This document shows, one piece after another, positions 1 to 6,620 of a stretch of 8,242 nt of DNA (the first letter of the stretch is position 1; each line of letters starts with the position of its first letter). Below the pieces are notes generated by a model. It was not told the DNA's origin. It did no database searches and worked only from the letters and a program-made list of their open reading frames with translations. Made by a program: the position numbers and the translations under genes. Source of the DNA: Gammaproteobacteria bacterium (GTDB lineage: Bacteria; Pseudomonadota; Gammaproteobacteria; Steroidobacterales; SZUA-146); the NCBI GenBank assembly GCA_013002925.1, contig JABDLQ010000159.1:1-8242 (forward strand), written 5' to 3'.

Positions 1-1
1 G

Positions 2-346
2 TCCAATGTCGTATGGCTACCGCTGATGCAGCAACCCGGTCAACCTGGCGGTGCCGAAATATCCTATCTGTGGGGTACTTTCGGGGACCATGACTGGAAC
101 GGGTCGTTCGTAAAATTGCCTTCAGGCTTCGAAGGCGTTCTCAAATCACAAGGCGGTACGTTTCATAGCGTAGTCATCCGCGGAGGGGTGAACTATTGGC
201 TGGATGGCGCCAGGAATAATCTCACGCCCGGAAGCTATATCAGTGCGCAAGGGCAAACGGAACATAGAATTTCTTCGGATGCTGAAGATGAAAGCATAAT
301 TTACATTCGCACAAACGGCCCGTATCAACTACGCCAAAGTAATTAG
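2..346 (+). CDS. DUF4437-like cupin protein, C-terminal part (5' end outside window)
   Basis: The reading frame is open from the left edge (S-N-V-V-W-L-P-L then M-Q-Q-P-G), so the ATG at 26 is probably internal and the true start lies upstream. About 114 residues are visible. The order 'LWGTFGDHDWNGSFVKLPSGFEG', here cited as LWGTFGDHDW followed by GSFVKLPSGF, then FHSVVIRGGVNYWLDG and LTPGSYISAQGQTEHRI, matches the beta-strand and 'PG' turn layout of a cupin barrel, most like the DUF4437 (cupin-like) family. Family members often carry two cupin units, so this is likely the second. The usual first cupin motif has two close histidines. Here only one His is seen in that region (FHSVV) plus one in TEHRI, so metal binding is uncertain. 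No reaction can be assigned. It ends in TAG at 344-346 and runs towards the convergent symporter operon. Its link to the catabolic locus is by position only. Confidence 0.65.
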   Translation, partial: SNVVWLPLMQQPGQPGGAEISYLWGTFGDHDWNGSFVKLPSGFEGVLKSQGGTFHSVVIRGGVNYWLDGARNNLTPGSYISAQGQTEHRISSDAEDESIIYIRTNGPYQLRQSN

Positions 347-497
347 GAAGTATGGTGCCGGTGATAACTTCATACTTTATTTGCGCATCCCTTGCTTCAC
401 CAATGTTTTGGCAAGATCCGTTGCACCGGTGAAATCGTCGGCGATACAACCTCACAGGACAGTCATTCGATAGACCCTCTTGTCTTAGCCCTGCAGA
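347..497. other. Convergent intergenic spacer with weak inverted repeats
   Basis: This 151-bp gap separates the 3' ends of the cupin gene (+) and the symporter gene (-), so both transcripts should end here. Visible elements are an inverted repeat AAGTATG (348-354) / CATACTT (371-377) followed by TTATTT, a second pair TTCACC (396-401) / GGTGAA (428-433), and a small ATCG-TCGG-CGAT hairpin at 434-445. None has the GC-rich stem plus T-run of a strong intrinsic terminator. I see no convincing gene; the short open frames here lack family resemblance. Confidence 0.5.
348..383 (+). terminator. Possible weak terminator after the cupin gene
   Basis: Immediately after the cupin stop codon a 7-bp perfect inverted repeat (AAGTATG at 348-354, CATACTT at 371-377) with a 16-base loop is followed by TTATTTG. 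The position is right for a terminator, but the stem is AT-rich, the loop is long and the T-run is interrupted, so this is only a candidate. Confidence 0.25.
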
Positions 498-2105
498 TCA
501 GATCAGTTTTTCGAAGGTAAACAGAAAGACCAGCGTCAGGACAAAGAAAACAAGCAACAGGTAGCTGACTTTGTCGACCTTGCCAGGCACCAGGTACCAG
601 CCGTTCTGTTTTTCAGGGAGACCTTCATCCCTGAATTTCTGTTGCTGTCCTTTGATGGAATACTCAGACCATTCTGTCTGCGGCCCATCGATCGCGCGGC
701 TTGCGATTAACGATGCAACAATATTGACCGCGCCGCCAAACAGGCAGAACCACGGCCACGCGATGGTGGTCTGAGTTGACAGGTACCACACCATTACAAA
801 GCCGATGACGACACCGACCAACAGACCTTTTTCGGTAGTCTGCTTCGAGAAAAAGCCCAAGCCGTACATGCTGAGTTTGGCGCCGACAAAATAAGAGCCA
901 ATCTTGCTCAGTGTCTGCAGCACCGAACCCTCAAGCGCGGAGTACATGATGGCCGGAACAATGATTGCAATCGCCCAGAACACAGTGAATAGACGTGACA
1001 CGGTGAGGTAGTGCTTCGGGCTCTCGTTCTTGCGAAAGTACTTCTGGTAAAAATCAATCGTTGAGATGGTAGCCAGTGAATTGAAGGACGAATCAAGTGT
1101 TGACATAGACGCTGCAACGATCGCAGCGGCGATAACCCCCATGAGACCCGGCAAGCCATAGTTCGCCGCAAAATCCAGGATGATTGTGTTGCCGTTCTCA
1201 AACTCTTGCCCCCCGTAATAGCCGTAGAAGAGGATGCCGAGAATAAAGAACAGAAAATAAATAAAGAAGGCTACGAACCCCATGAGCAGAAATGATTTTT
1301 TGGCATCACCAATGTTTTTCGCTGCAAGTGTCCGCTGAACCATCATCTGATTGGCGCCGTAAACGGTGATATGAAAAAGTGACATGGCAATCACACCGGA
1401 CCAGACGGTTGCCTCGAGGCTCAGGTCGAACGAGAAATTCAGAGGGTTTGTTTTGCCCTGTGCTTTTAGATCGGCAAGCACTTCGCCAATTGGCGCGGGC
1501 ATGCTGTTGAGCAAAGCGAACATAATAATGGACGCGCCGATAAATAATACAGCGGCCTGTATTACGTCCGTCCAGATAACGGCCGTGATACCGCCCATCA
1601 TCGTGTAGATAAGGGCAATCGTGGTAACGATTACGATCGCCACTTTTACGTCAATGCCGGTGATGAATTCTATAACGAGCGAAGTTGCGTAGAGAATCGC
1701 CGCCGATGTCAGGGCCTGCGAAATCAGGAACACGCCCGAAATCACTAGTCGTGATGTCGGTCCGAAGCGTTGTTCCATATAGTCGTAGATCGAGGCCACA
1801 CCGCTGTTGAAGAAAAAGGGTAAAAACACCGTGATCACAACGAACACAACAATCGGGTAGTTAAGATGGATTGCGATGACCGCAAGGCTCTCGGAATACG
1901 ACCAGGCGGGACCACCGAGAAAAGACAAGGCGCTCACATAGGTAGCGATCACGGATATACCAATAGCCCACCAGGGCGTCGATCTTCGCCCCAGGTAAAA
2001 GTCTTCCGCAGTGTCGACCTTTTTGCTCAAAATCCAGCCCAGCAACAGGTTCAACACAACGTAAATAACAAGAATCGACCAGTTGAGAGTTCCAAAATCT
2101 GACAT
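498..2105 (-). CDS. Sodium:solute symporter (SSS family, SGLT-like)
   Basis: A 535-residue polytopic inner-membrane protein of the SSS/SSF family, which uses the Na+ gradient to import sugars, sugar acids, amino acids or similar solutes. Seen in the sequence: an N-terminal membrane segment (about residues 9-26), the family-like stretch GISVIATYVSALSFLGG (49-65), a MMGGITAVIWTDVIQAAV-type motif (169-186) typical of SSS proteins, and many further hydrophobic segments up to a last one near 513-531. The SMSTLDSSFNSLATISTIDFY region (333-353, quoted in part) aligns by eye with the helix of Vibrio SGLT that carries the Na+-site Ser pair; here S335-T336. The N terminus faces AEDFYLGRR (33-41), another SSS hallmark. 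A GGGGGA ribosome site lies 3 bases upstream of the ATG. It is second in an operon with the SDR gene (18-bp gap). The substrate cannot be read from sequence; context suggests it imports the compound degraded by the neighbouring enzymes. Confidence 0.93.
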   Translation of the reverse strand: MSDFGTLNWSILVIYVVLNLLLGWILSKKVDTAEDFYLGRRSTPWWAIGISVIATYVSALSFLGGPAWSYSESLAVIAIHLNYPIVVFVVITVFLPFFFNSGVASIYDYMEQRFGPTSRLVISGVFLISQALTSAAILYATSLVIEFITGIDVKVAIVIVTTIALIYTMMGGITAVIWTDVIQAAVLFIGASIIMFALLNSMPAPIGEVLADLKAQGKTNPLNFSFDLSLEATVWSGVIAMSLFHITVYGANQMMVQRTLAAKNIGDAKKSFLLMGFVAFFIYFLFFILGILFYGYYGGQEFENGNTIILDFAANYGLPGLMGVIAAAIVAASMSTLDSSFNSLATISTIDFYQKYFRKNESPKHYLTVSRLFTVFWAIAIIVPAIMYSALEGSVLQTLSKIGSYFVGAKLSMYGLGFFSKQTTEKGLLVGVVIGFVMVWYLSTQTTIAWPWFCLFGGAVNIVASLIASRAIDGPQTEWSEYSIKGQQQKFRDEGLPEKQNGWYLVPGKVDKVSYLLLVFFVLTLVFLFTFEKLI

Positions 2106-2123
2106 ACGTCCCCCGGTTATTTG

Positions 2124-2858
2124 TTAGTGTGCCGTCCAGCCGCCGTCGACTTTGAGGCTGTGGCCCGTGACCATAGCGGCGCCTGGAGACACCAGGTAGA
2201 GTACGGCGGCGGCGACGTCATCGACACTGGCCAATTTCCTGAGCGGGATCATTTGCATGATGAATTCCTTGAATTCAGGGTCTTCGAGCATCGGTTTGGT
2301 CAGTGGCGTTTCGACAAACGTTGGCGCAACCGAATTCACTCGAATCCCCTGTGGCGCCAGTTCGACTGCCATCGCCTTGGTCAGTCCTTCAACGGCGTGT
2401 TTCGTCATGCAATATACGGTTCGATTCGGTGAACCGATGTGGCCCATCTGCGACGACATATTGACGATCGATCCCTTGGTGCCCTGCGCAAGCATTACGC
2501 GGGTGGCGGCCTGAGCGACACGAAACACTGCACGAACATTCAAACCAGTAACAAAATCGAGAGATTCGGTGTCAACGTCAACAAATGCCTGGGGCCGGTT
2601 GCCGCCCGCGTTGTTGACCAGAATACTGAGGCGCTTTATGGTCGCGATGCGGGCGATGAAATAATCGTCGGTGACATCCGCGACCCAGGTTTCAATGCGA
2701 CCGGACGCATGTGCCAGAAGCTCGCTAAGATCGTCTTTTGACCGCGCTACGGCTACGACACGCGCCCCTGCGCTGGCCAGCGCTTCGGCGCAGGCACGGC
2801 CGATACCACGTCCTGCACCGGTGACAAGTGCTACTTGGCCATCAAGTACCGCTGACAT
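2124..2858 (-). CDS. Short-chain dehydrogenase/reductase (classical SDR)
   Basis: A 244-residue cytoplasmic NAD(P)-dependent oxidoreductase, normal length for classical SDRs. Numbered from the chosen start: the cofactor motif TGAGRGIG at 13-20, Asp62 after strand 4 region (VADVTD), NNAG at 82-85, catalytic Asn107 (GLNVRA), Ser136 (NMSSQMG), Tyr149 and Lys153 (YCMTK). The end of beta-2 reads VAVARS with Arg39 and no acidic residue, which favours NADP(H) by family rules (inference). The start at 2858 is preferred over the in-frame ATG at 2876: GGGGA lies 5 bases ahead of 2858, whereas the upstream ATG sits inside a 16-bp palindromic operator and has no good ribosome site. It is the first gene of the - strand operon, divergent from the LacI regulator, so its transcription probably responds to it. 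Likely role: oxidising a hydroxyl or sugar carbon, or reducing a keto intermediate, of the imported substrate. The exact substrate is unknown. Confidence 0.93.
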   Translation of the reverse strand: MSAVLDGQVALVTGAGRGIGRACAEALASAGARVVAVARSKDDLSELLAHASGRIETWVADVTDDYFIARIATIKRLSILVNNAGGNRPQAFVDVDTESLDFVTGLNVRAVFRVAQAATRVMLAQGTKGSIVNMSSQMGHIGSPNRTVYCMTKHAVEGLTKAMAVELAPQGIRVNSVAPTFVETPLTKPMLEDPEFKEFIMQMIPLRKLASVDDVAAAVLYLVSPGAAMVTGHSLKVDGGWTAH

Positions 2859-2870
2859 TGGGTTCCCCGT

Positions 2871-2886
2871 TTGCATTCGAATGCAA
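2871..2886. promoter_or_regulatory. Perfect 16-bp palindrome, probable LacI-family operator
   Basis: TTGCATTCGAATGCAA is identical to its own reverse complement. It has the central CG and about 16-bp length characteristic of LacI/GalR-family operators. It lies between the divergent SDR and LacI genes, 12 bp upstream of the chosen SDR start and 49 bp upstream of the chosen LacI start, where one bound dimer could repress both directions. I see no second copy elsewhere in the window. That the neighbouring regulator binds it is an inference from position and symmetry. Confidence 0.75.
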
Positions 2887-2899
2887 TACTGCCTAACAT
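2871..2899 (+). promoter_or_regulatory. Possible promoter for the LacI-led operon
   Basis: TTGCAT (2871-2876) and TAACAT (2894-2899) are spaced by 17 bp and match the sigma-70 -35 and -10 consensus at 3 and 4 of 6 positions. The -35 half lies inside the palindromic operator, so repressor binding would block polymerase and give autoregulation. The match is weak, so confidence is low. Confidence 0.3.
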
Positions 2900-2902
2900 C
2901 GG

Positions 2903-2929
2903 CTTAAATTGGAAGCAGCGGTAGGTCAA
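2903..2929 (-). promoter_or_regulatory. Possible promoter for the SDR-symporter operon
   Basis: On the minus strand TTGACC (2929-2924) matches the -35 consensus at 5 of 6 bases and TTTAAG (2908-2903) matches the -10 at 4 of 6, with a short 15-bp spacer. Transcription would start around 2896, placing the operator at 2871-2886 just downstream, where a bound repressor could act as a block. The suboptimal spacing makes this tentative. Confidence 0.22.
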
Positions 2930-2935
2930 CACTGT

Positions 2936-3991
2936 ATGAGTAAACGCCCGAAAACAGCCAATAATACCGGCATGACAGGCCGAAAAAGGGCAACTTCTTA
3001 TGACGTCGCGAAGGCTGCCGGGGTCTCACAATCGGCGGTGTCGCGCGTTTTTCAAGATGGCGCCAGTGCCTCGAAAGCCATGCGTGATCGGGTGGTGGCG
3101 GCAGCAAACAAACTGGGATACAGACCCAACGCGATTGCGCGCGGCCTGATTACACAGCGCTCTAATATGGTTGCTGTGGTCATTTCAAAGTTGACGAATC
3201 TTTACTACCCGGAAGTTCTCGAGCAGTTGACGCAGCGTTTTTCAGAGCAGGGAATTCGGGTGCTGCTATTCGCACTCGAACACGAAGGCGATGCGGACAA
3301 GGTGGTCGATCAGATGCTGCAGTACCGCGTTGACGGGATACTGACCGCGGCGATGTTTACCCCGGGGCAAATGAAGACAATCGATAATGCCCACATACCG
3401 GTCGTGTTCTATAACCGTACATTGAAAAATCACCAGGTGTGTTCAGTGCGCTGTGACCAGGAGGAGGGCGAGCGCTGGCTTGTGGATGAATTGGTCAGAG
3501 CGGGGCACCGGACGTTTGGCATTATTGAAGGACCAGCTGACAGTGTAGTTGCCAGCGAGCGCAAGATGGGCGCACTCAATGAACTCGCCAATATGGGGAT
3601 TACCGATATTACGATCGTGAGCGGTGAGTATGGCTATGAAACCGGCCGCGAATGCTTCTCGAGACTCATGGCCCGGCGCGGTAGCGCGCCCGATGCCGTT
3701 ATCGCCGCGAGCGATGCCATGGCGATTGGTTGCATTGATGAAGCACGCGAGGGGTATGCCTTGAAAGTACCTGATGATATTTCAATCGTCGGTTTCGACG
3801 GGGTTGGTCCGGCGCGCTTCGCTGCCTATGACGTAACGACCATTCGACAGCCGGTAAAGCGTATGGCCCAGTCCGCTGCGTCGATGCTGATTGAACGCAT
3901 CGAAAACCCGGATCTGTCACCCGAGAAGCGCGCATTCTCCGGCACGCTGATTCGTGGCAGCTCGGCGCGTCTTCGATCCGCAGACGAATAG
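2936..3991 (+). CDS. LacI-family transcriptional regulator
   Basis: A 351-residue LacI/GalR-type regulator of usual length. Numbered from the ATG at 2936: a helix-turn-helix at about 20-39 (TSYDVAKAAGVSQSAVSRVF), the hinge helix region GYRPNAIARGL at 61-71, then the periplasmic-binding-protein-like effector domain starting near 78 (MVAVVISKLTNLYYPEVLEQ). Late motifs are ASDAMAIGCIDEAREGYALKVPDDISIVGFDGV, quoted here as ASDAMAIG and PDDISIVGFDG, and TTIRQPVKRM, all typical of the family. A TTG at 2909 would add nine residues in the same frame, and an ATG at 2972 would remove twelve. 2936 is chosen because AGGT lies 9 bases upstream and the HTH is then preceded by a short tail. It is the first gene of an operon with three enzymes and is divergent from the SDR-symporter pair. 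It is likely a ligand-released repressor of both; the effector is probably the substrate or an early intermediate. Confidence 0.93.
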   Translation: MSKRPKTANNTGMTGRKRATSYDVAKAAGVSQSAVSRVFQDGASASKAMRDRVVAAANKLGYRPNAIARGLITQRSNMVAVVISKLTNLYYPEVLEQLTQRFSEQGIRVLLFALEHEGDADKVVDQMLQYRVDGILTAAMFTPGQMKTIDNAHIPVVFYNRTLKNHQVCSVRCDQEEGERWLVDELVRAGHRTFGIIEGPADSVVASERKMGALNELANMGITDITIVSGEYGYETGRECFSRLMARRGSAPDAVIAASDAMAIGCIDEAREGYALKVPDDISIVGFDGVGPARFAAYDVTTIRQPVKRMAQSAASMLIERIENPDLSPEKRAFSGTLIRGSSARLRSADE

Positions 3992-4003
3992 CTCGAGACG
4001 CTT

Positions 4004-4699
4004 ATGTCTGCGTCGAACGTACTACTGCTACCAGGAATGATGTGCGACGAGCGACTTTGGGCGCACCAGATCGCCGCCATCGGTGTACCGACCCATGTCG
4101 CTGACACGGGCAAATCCGATAATTTCAAAGAGATGGCAGCCCAGGTACTCGCAGAAGCACCACCAAAATTTGCAATGGCGGGCCTGTCGATGGGCGGAAT
4201 CCTTGCCTTTGAAATCTGGCGCCAGGCACCTGGGCGTGTTACCCATCTTGCGTTACTGGACACTAATCCATATCCCGATGCGCCGGAAAAAAAGCAGGTT
4301 CGCTTCGAGGAGATTGCTATGGCCGCCTCCGGAAATCTGCACCGGCTCGCGGTCGAATCATTGAAACCGAAATATCTGGCCAAAAAAAATCGTGACAATG
4401 AAAACCTGCTTGAGACGATTCTGGACATGGCATTGCAGCTTGGCCCCGAGGTGTTTGAACGGCAGTCACTGGCGGTGTTAAATCGTCGGGACAGCATGCC
4501 GACACTGCCAACAATTTCTTGTCCAACCAGTGTGATCTGCGGCCGGGAGGATGCGATATGCCCGGTTAGATTTCACCAGGTGATGGCAGACCAGATTGCT
4601 GACGCGACCCTGGTCATTATCGACGAGTGTGGCCATTTATCGTCTATGGAACAGCCGGCTCTGGTCACACAAGAACTTTTACGCCTGTTCGCACTATAA
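4004..4699 (+). CDS. Alpha/beta hydrolase
   Basis: A 231-residue cytoplasmic alpha/beta-fold hydrolase. Visible: LLLPGMMCDERLW at 7-19 (oxyanion/first strand region), nucleophile elbow GLSMG with Ser62, Asp183 in CGREDAICP, and His211 in ECGHLSSMEQP, giving a complete Ser-Asp-His triad. There is no signal peptide. The cap region between about 90 and 160 is short and helical. Such proteins hydrolyse esters, lactones, thioesters or C-C bonds, and sequence alone does not choose between them. The start at 4004 has GAGA 5 bases upstream and lies 12 bp after the regulator stop; the next gene follows 18 bp later, so it is almost certainly co-transcribed. In context it may open an ester, lactone or acyl intermediate of the pathway. 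Confidence 0.9.
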   Translation: MSASNVLLLPGMMCDERLWAHQIAAIGVPTHVADTGKSDNFKEMAAQVLAEAPPKFAMAGLSMGGILAFEIWRQAPGRVTHLALLDTNPYPDAPEKKQVRFEEIAMAASGNLHRLAVESLKPKYLAKKNRDNENLLETILDMALQLGPEVFERQSLAVLNRRDSMPTLPTISCPTSVICGREDAICPVRFHQVMADQIADATLVIIDECGHLSSMEQPALVTQELLRLFAL

Positions 4700-4705
4700 C
4701 CAACC

Positions 4706-4710
4706 GGAGG
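4706..4710 (+). promoter_or_regulatory. Strong ribosome binding site GGAGG
   Basis: GGAGG, preceded by CC, lies 7 bases ahead of the ATG at 4718. It is the strongest Shine-Dalgarno site in the + strand operon, suggesting the methyltransferase-like protein is the most highly translated member. It also fixes the start of that gene. Confidence 0.7.
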
Positions 4711-4717
4711 ATTTCGC

Positions 4718-5857
4718 ATGCAATCAAGCACAGACCGAATTTTGACAACACACGTTGGCAGCCTGCCAAGATCGAAAGTAGTCACAGATGTCGTGTTTGG
4801 CCACGAACAAGGGCGGGATGTGGCAGGTGCGGACACTATCATTCGCACCGCTGTAAATGATGTTGTGCAGCAACAGGTGCAATCAGGCGTTGATCTTGTC
4901 AGCGACGGCGAAATGAGCAAGATCAGTTACGCGACCTATATCAAGGACCGGATTTCCGGCTTCGATGGCGATAGCGAACGCGACCCTCCGAGTGATCTTG
5001 AAGCGTTTCCAGGTTTCCTTGAGCGTCAGGCCAAATCAGGCGGAACACCGACGCACAGCCGCCCCTGTTGCGTTGGTGAAATAAGCGTTAAGGATATGAC
5101 TCCGGTTAAAACCGACATTGAAAATTTAAGGGCGGCAATCAAAGCCCACAAACCGGTCGGCGCATTCATGAACGCGGCGTCTCCCGGAGTCATTGCATTG
5201 TTCCAACCCAATCAGCATTACCCGTCTCATCAGGCCTATCTTGAGGCACTGGCCGATGCGATGTCTCATGAATACAAGGCCATCGTTGAAAGCGGTCTCA
5301 CCTTGCAGATTGACTCTCCCGATCTGGGCCTCGGGCGTCACATGATGTTCAAGAACAAGCCCGAGGAAGAATATCAACAACTGGCCAACCTGCACGTGGA
5401 TGCGCTGAATCATGCGCTGACCGGCATACCCGCGGATCGGGTGCGCCTGCATGTGTGCTGGGGAAATTACGAGGGCCCTCATCATCATGATGCACCGATG
5501 GAGGTTGTTTTGCCAATCGCATTGCGGGCGAACGTTGGCGGTCTGCTATTTGAATCTGCCAATCCCCGCCATGCGCACGAGTGGGAGGTGTTCGCCAATA
5601 CAGATCTTCCGGAGGACCTGATCCTGATTCCGGGGGTCATCGATTCAACCACAAATTTTATCGAACACCCGAAACTTGTCGCGGAACGGCTCGGTCGCTT
5701 TGCCGATATCGTCGGGCGGGAACGCGTCATCGCCGGTACTGACTGTGGTTTCTCCACGTTCGCCGGATTTGGCGTCGTCGATCCTGACATTGTCTATGCA
5801 AAATTGAAGAGCCTCGCCGATGGCGCATCGATGGCAAGCAACAAACTCTGGGGATGA
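4718..5857 (+). CDS. MetE C-terminal-domain-like zinc methyltransferase / alkyl-CoM-transferase-like protein
   Basis: A 379-residue protein of the cobalamin-independent methionine synthase (MetE C-terminal, UROD/MetE-like) superfamily, COG0620 type. The N terminus has TTHVGSLPRS (10-19), the family opening, and VSDGEMSK (61-68). Candidate zinc ligands are all present in the expected order: His245 and Cys247 (LHVCWGN), Glu279 (LLFESANPRH) and Cys343 (AGTDCGFST). It is about half the length of full MetE and lacks the N-terminal barrel, as in archaeal MetE-like proteins and epoxyalkane:coenzyme M transferases, whose HVCWGN region it resembles from memory. Family chemistry is activation of a thiol by zinc for alkyl or methyl transfer. 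Its location among catabolic genes, not methionine genes, argues against a role in methionine synthesis. It could act in demethylation or thiol conjugation of the substrate. The stop TGA is 4 bp before the next start, so the two are translationally close. Confidence 0.85.
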   Translation: MQSSTDRILTTHVGSLPRSKVVTDVVFGHEQGRDVAGADTIIRTAVNDVVQQQVQSGVDLVSDGEMSKISYATYIKDRISGFDGDSERDPPSDLEAFPGFLERQAKSGGTPTHSRPCCVGEISVKDMTPVKTDIENLRAAIKAHKPVGAFMNAASPGVIALFQPNQHYPSHQAYLEALADAMSHEYKAIVESGLTLQIDSPDLGLGRHMMFKNKPEEEYQQLANLHVDALNHALTGIPADRVRLHVCWGNYEGPHHHDAPMEVVLPIALRANVGGLLFESANPRHAHEWEVFANTDLPEDLILIPGVIDSTTNFIEHPKLVAERLGRFADIVGRERVIAGTDCGFSTFAGFGVVDPDIVYAKLKSLADGASMASNKLWG

Positions 5858-5861
5858 TGTA

Positions 5862-6620
5862 ATGGGAAACGCTACAGGCACTTTTCGCAAACGGCTCGCC
5901 AGCGGTGATCTTTTAATGGGCACCTTCATCAAGACGCCGTCGCCTATCATCGCTGAGGTACTCAGCCTCTCCGAACTCGACGTGTATTGTATCGATACGG
6001 AACACGCACCCTTTGGCAGGCTGGAGGTCGACCTTTGCATCAGTGCGTTTCGCGCTGCAGATCGGCCGAGCCTGGTGCGTACGGCCAACGACTCGCCAAC
6101 AGAAATCAGAAACGCGCTGGACAGCGGCGCCACCGGTATTCTCGTTCCGCATGTCACGAGTGCTGAACAGGCAAGGGCCATTGTCGCAGCTGCTCACTTT
6201 GGCGATGGCGGCCGCGGTTATGCCGGATCATCCCGCGCGGCGGGGTACACCACCAAGCAGATGGCCGATCACCTCGCCGACAGTCGCGAACAGACGACGG
6301 TCATTGTGCAGATCGAAGATGTTGCGGCACTAGATCATGTCGCCCGGATTGCCGCCGTTGATGGGGTGGATGCCTTGTTCGTTGGCCGCTTCGATCTTGC
6401 CGTTGCGATGCAGAAGAGTCCCCTGGATGCAGATGTTATTGCGGCAGTTAGGGATATCTGCGCCGCGGGACAAGATGCGGGCACCGCGGTCGGGATGTTC
6501 ACTGGCAAGCCGGACGAGATCCCCGAGTGGCGCAAAGCGGGCGCCAGCTTCTTTTTATTAAGTTCCGATCACTCGATGCTGCTGTCAGGGGCGAACGCGC
6601 TGGCGCAATCGATGCGGTAA
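5862..6620 (+). CDS. HpcH/HpaI-family aldolase (class II 2-oxo acid aldolase type)
   Basis: A 252-residue TIM-barrel enzyme of the HpcH/HpaI aldolase family, normal length (HpaI, GarL and RhmA are about 250-267). Numbered from 5862: IDTEHAPFG at 44-52 with the active-site His48, Arg73 (LVRTAND), GRGYAGSSRAAGY (117-129), metal ligand Glu152 (QIEDVAALDHV) and metal ligand Asp178 (LFVGRFDLA). All the core residues for divalent-metal binding of a pyruvate-type enolate appear intact. The ATG at 5862 is chosen over the in-frame ATG at 5820 because GGGGA lies 7 bases upstream and the earlier start would overlap the previous gene. Characterised relatives cleave 4-hydroxy-2-oxo acids to pyruvate and an aldehyde. 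It is the last gene of the + strand operon and likely performs the carbon-chain cleavage that ends the pathway; the actual substrate is unknown. Its last 52 bases overlap the 3' end of the opposite-strand amidohydrolase gene. Confidence 0.92.
   Translation: MGNATGTFRKRLASGDLLMGTFIKTPSPIIAEVLSLSELDVYCIDTEHAPFGRLEVDLCISAFRAADRPSLVRTANDSPTEIRNALDSGATGILVPHVTSAEQARAIVAAAHFGDGGRGYAGSSRAAGYTTKQMADHLADSREQTTVIVQIEDVAALDHVARIAAVDGVDALFVGRFDLAVAMQKSPLDADVIAAVRDICAAGQDAGTAVGMFTGKPDEIPEWRKAGASFFLLSSDHSMLLSGANALAQSMR

Noticed and set aside
240..455. Open frame of 71 codons on the - strand across the cupin 3' end
   Set aside because: It lies antisense to the cupin gene, has no family resemblance, and its composition (Arg/Cys-rich) is that of a shadow frame.
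2909..2935. TTG start at 2909 for the LacI-type gene
   Set aside because: A TTG start without a ribosome site is less likely than the ATG at 2936, which has AGGT 9 bases upstream and a normal protein length.
3826..4497. Long - strand open frame of 223 codons over the regulator/hydrolase junction
   Set aside because: It is antisense to two well-supported genes, is rich in Ser/Arg without recognisable motifs, and is explained by the GC pattern of the true genes.
4718..5857. Annotation as methionine synthase MetE
   Set aside because: It is only about half of MetE's length, lacks the N-terminal barrel, and sits in a catabolic operon; only the zinc-site superfamily is supported.
5820..5861. Longer N terminus for the aldolase from the ATG at 5820
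   Set aside because: The extra 14 residues overlap the end of the MetE-like gene and look unlike the family; a ribosome site precedes 5862 instead.
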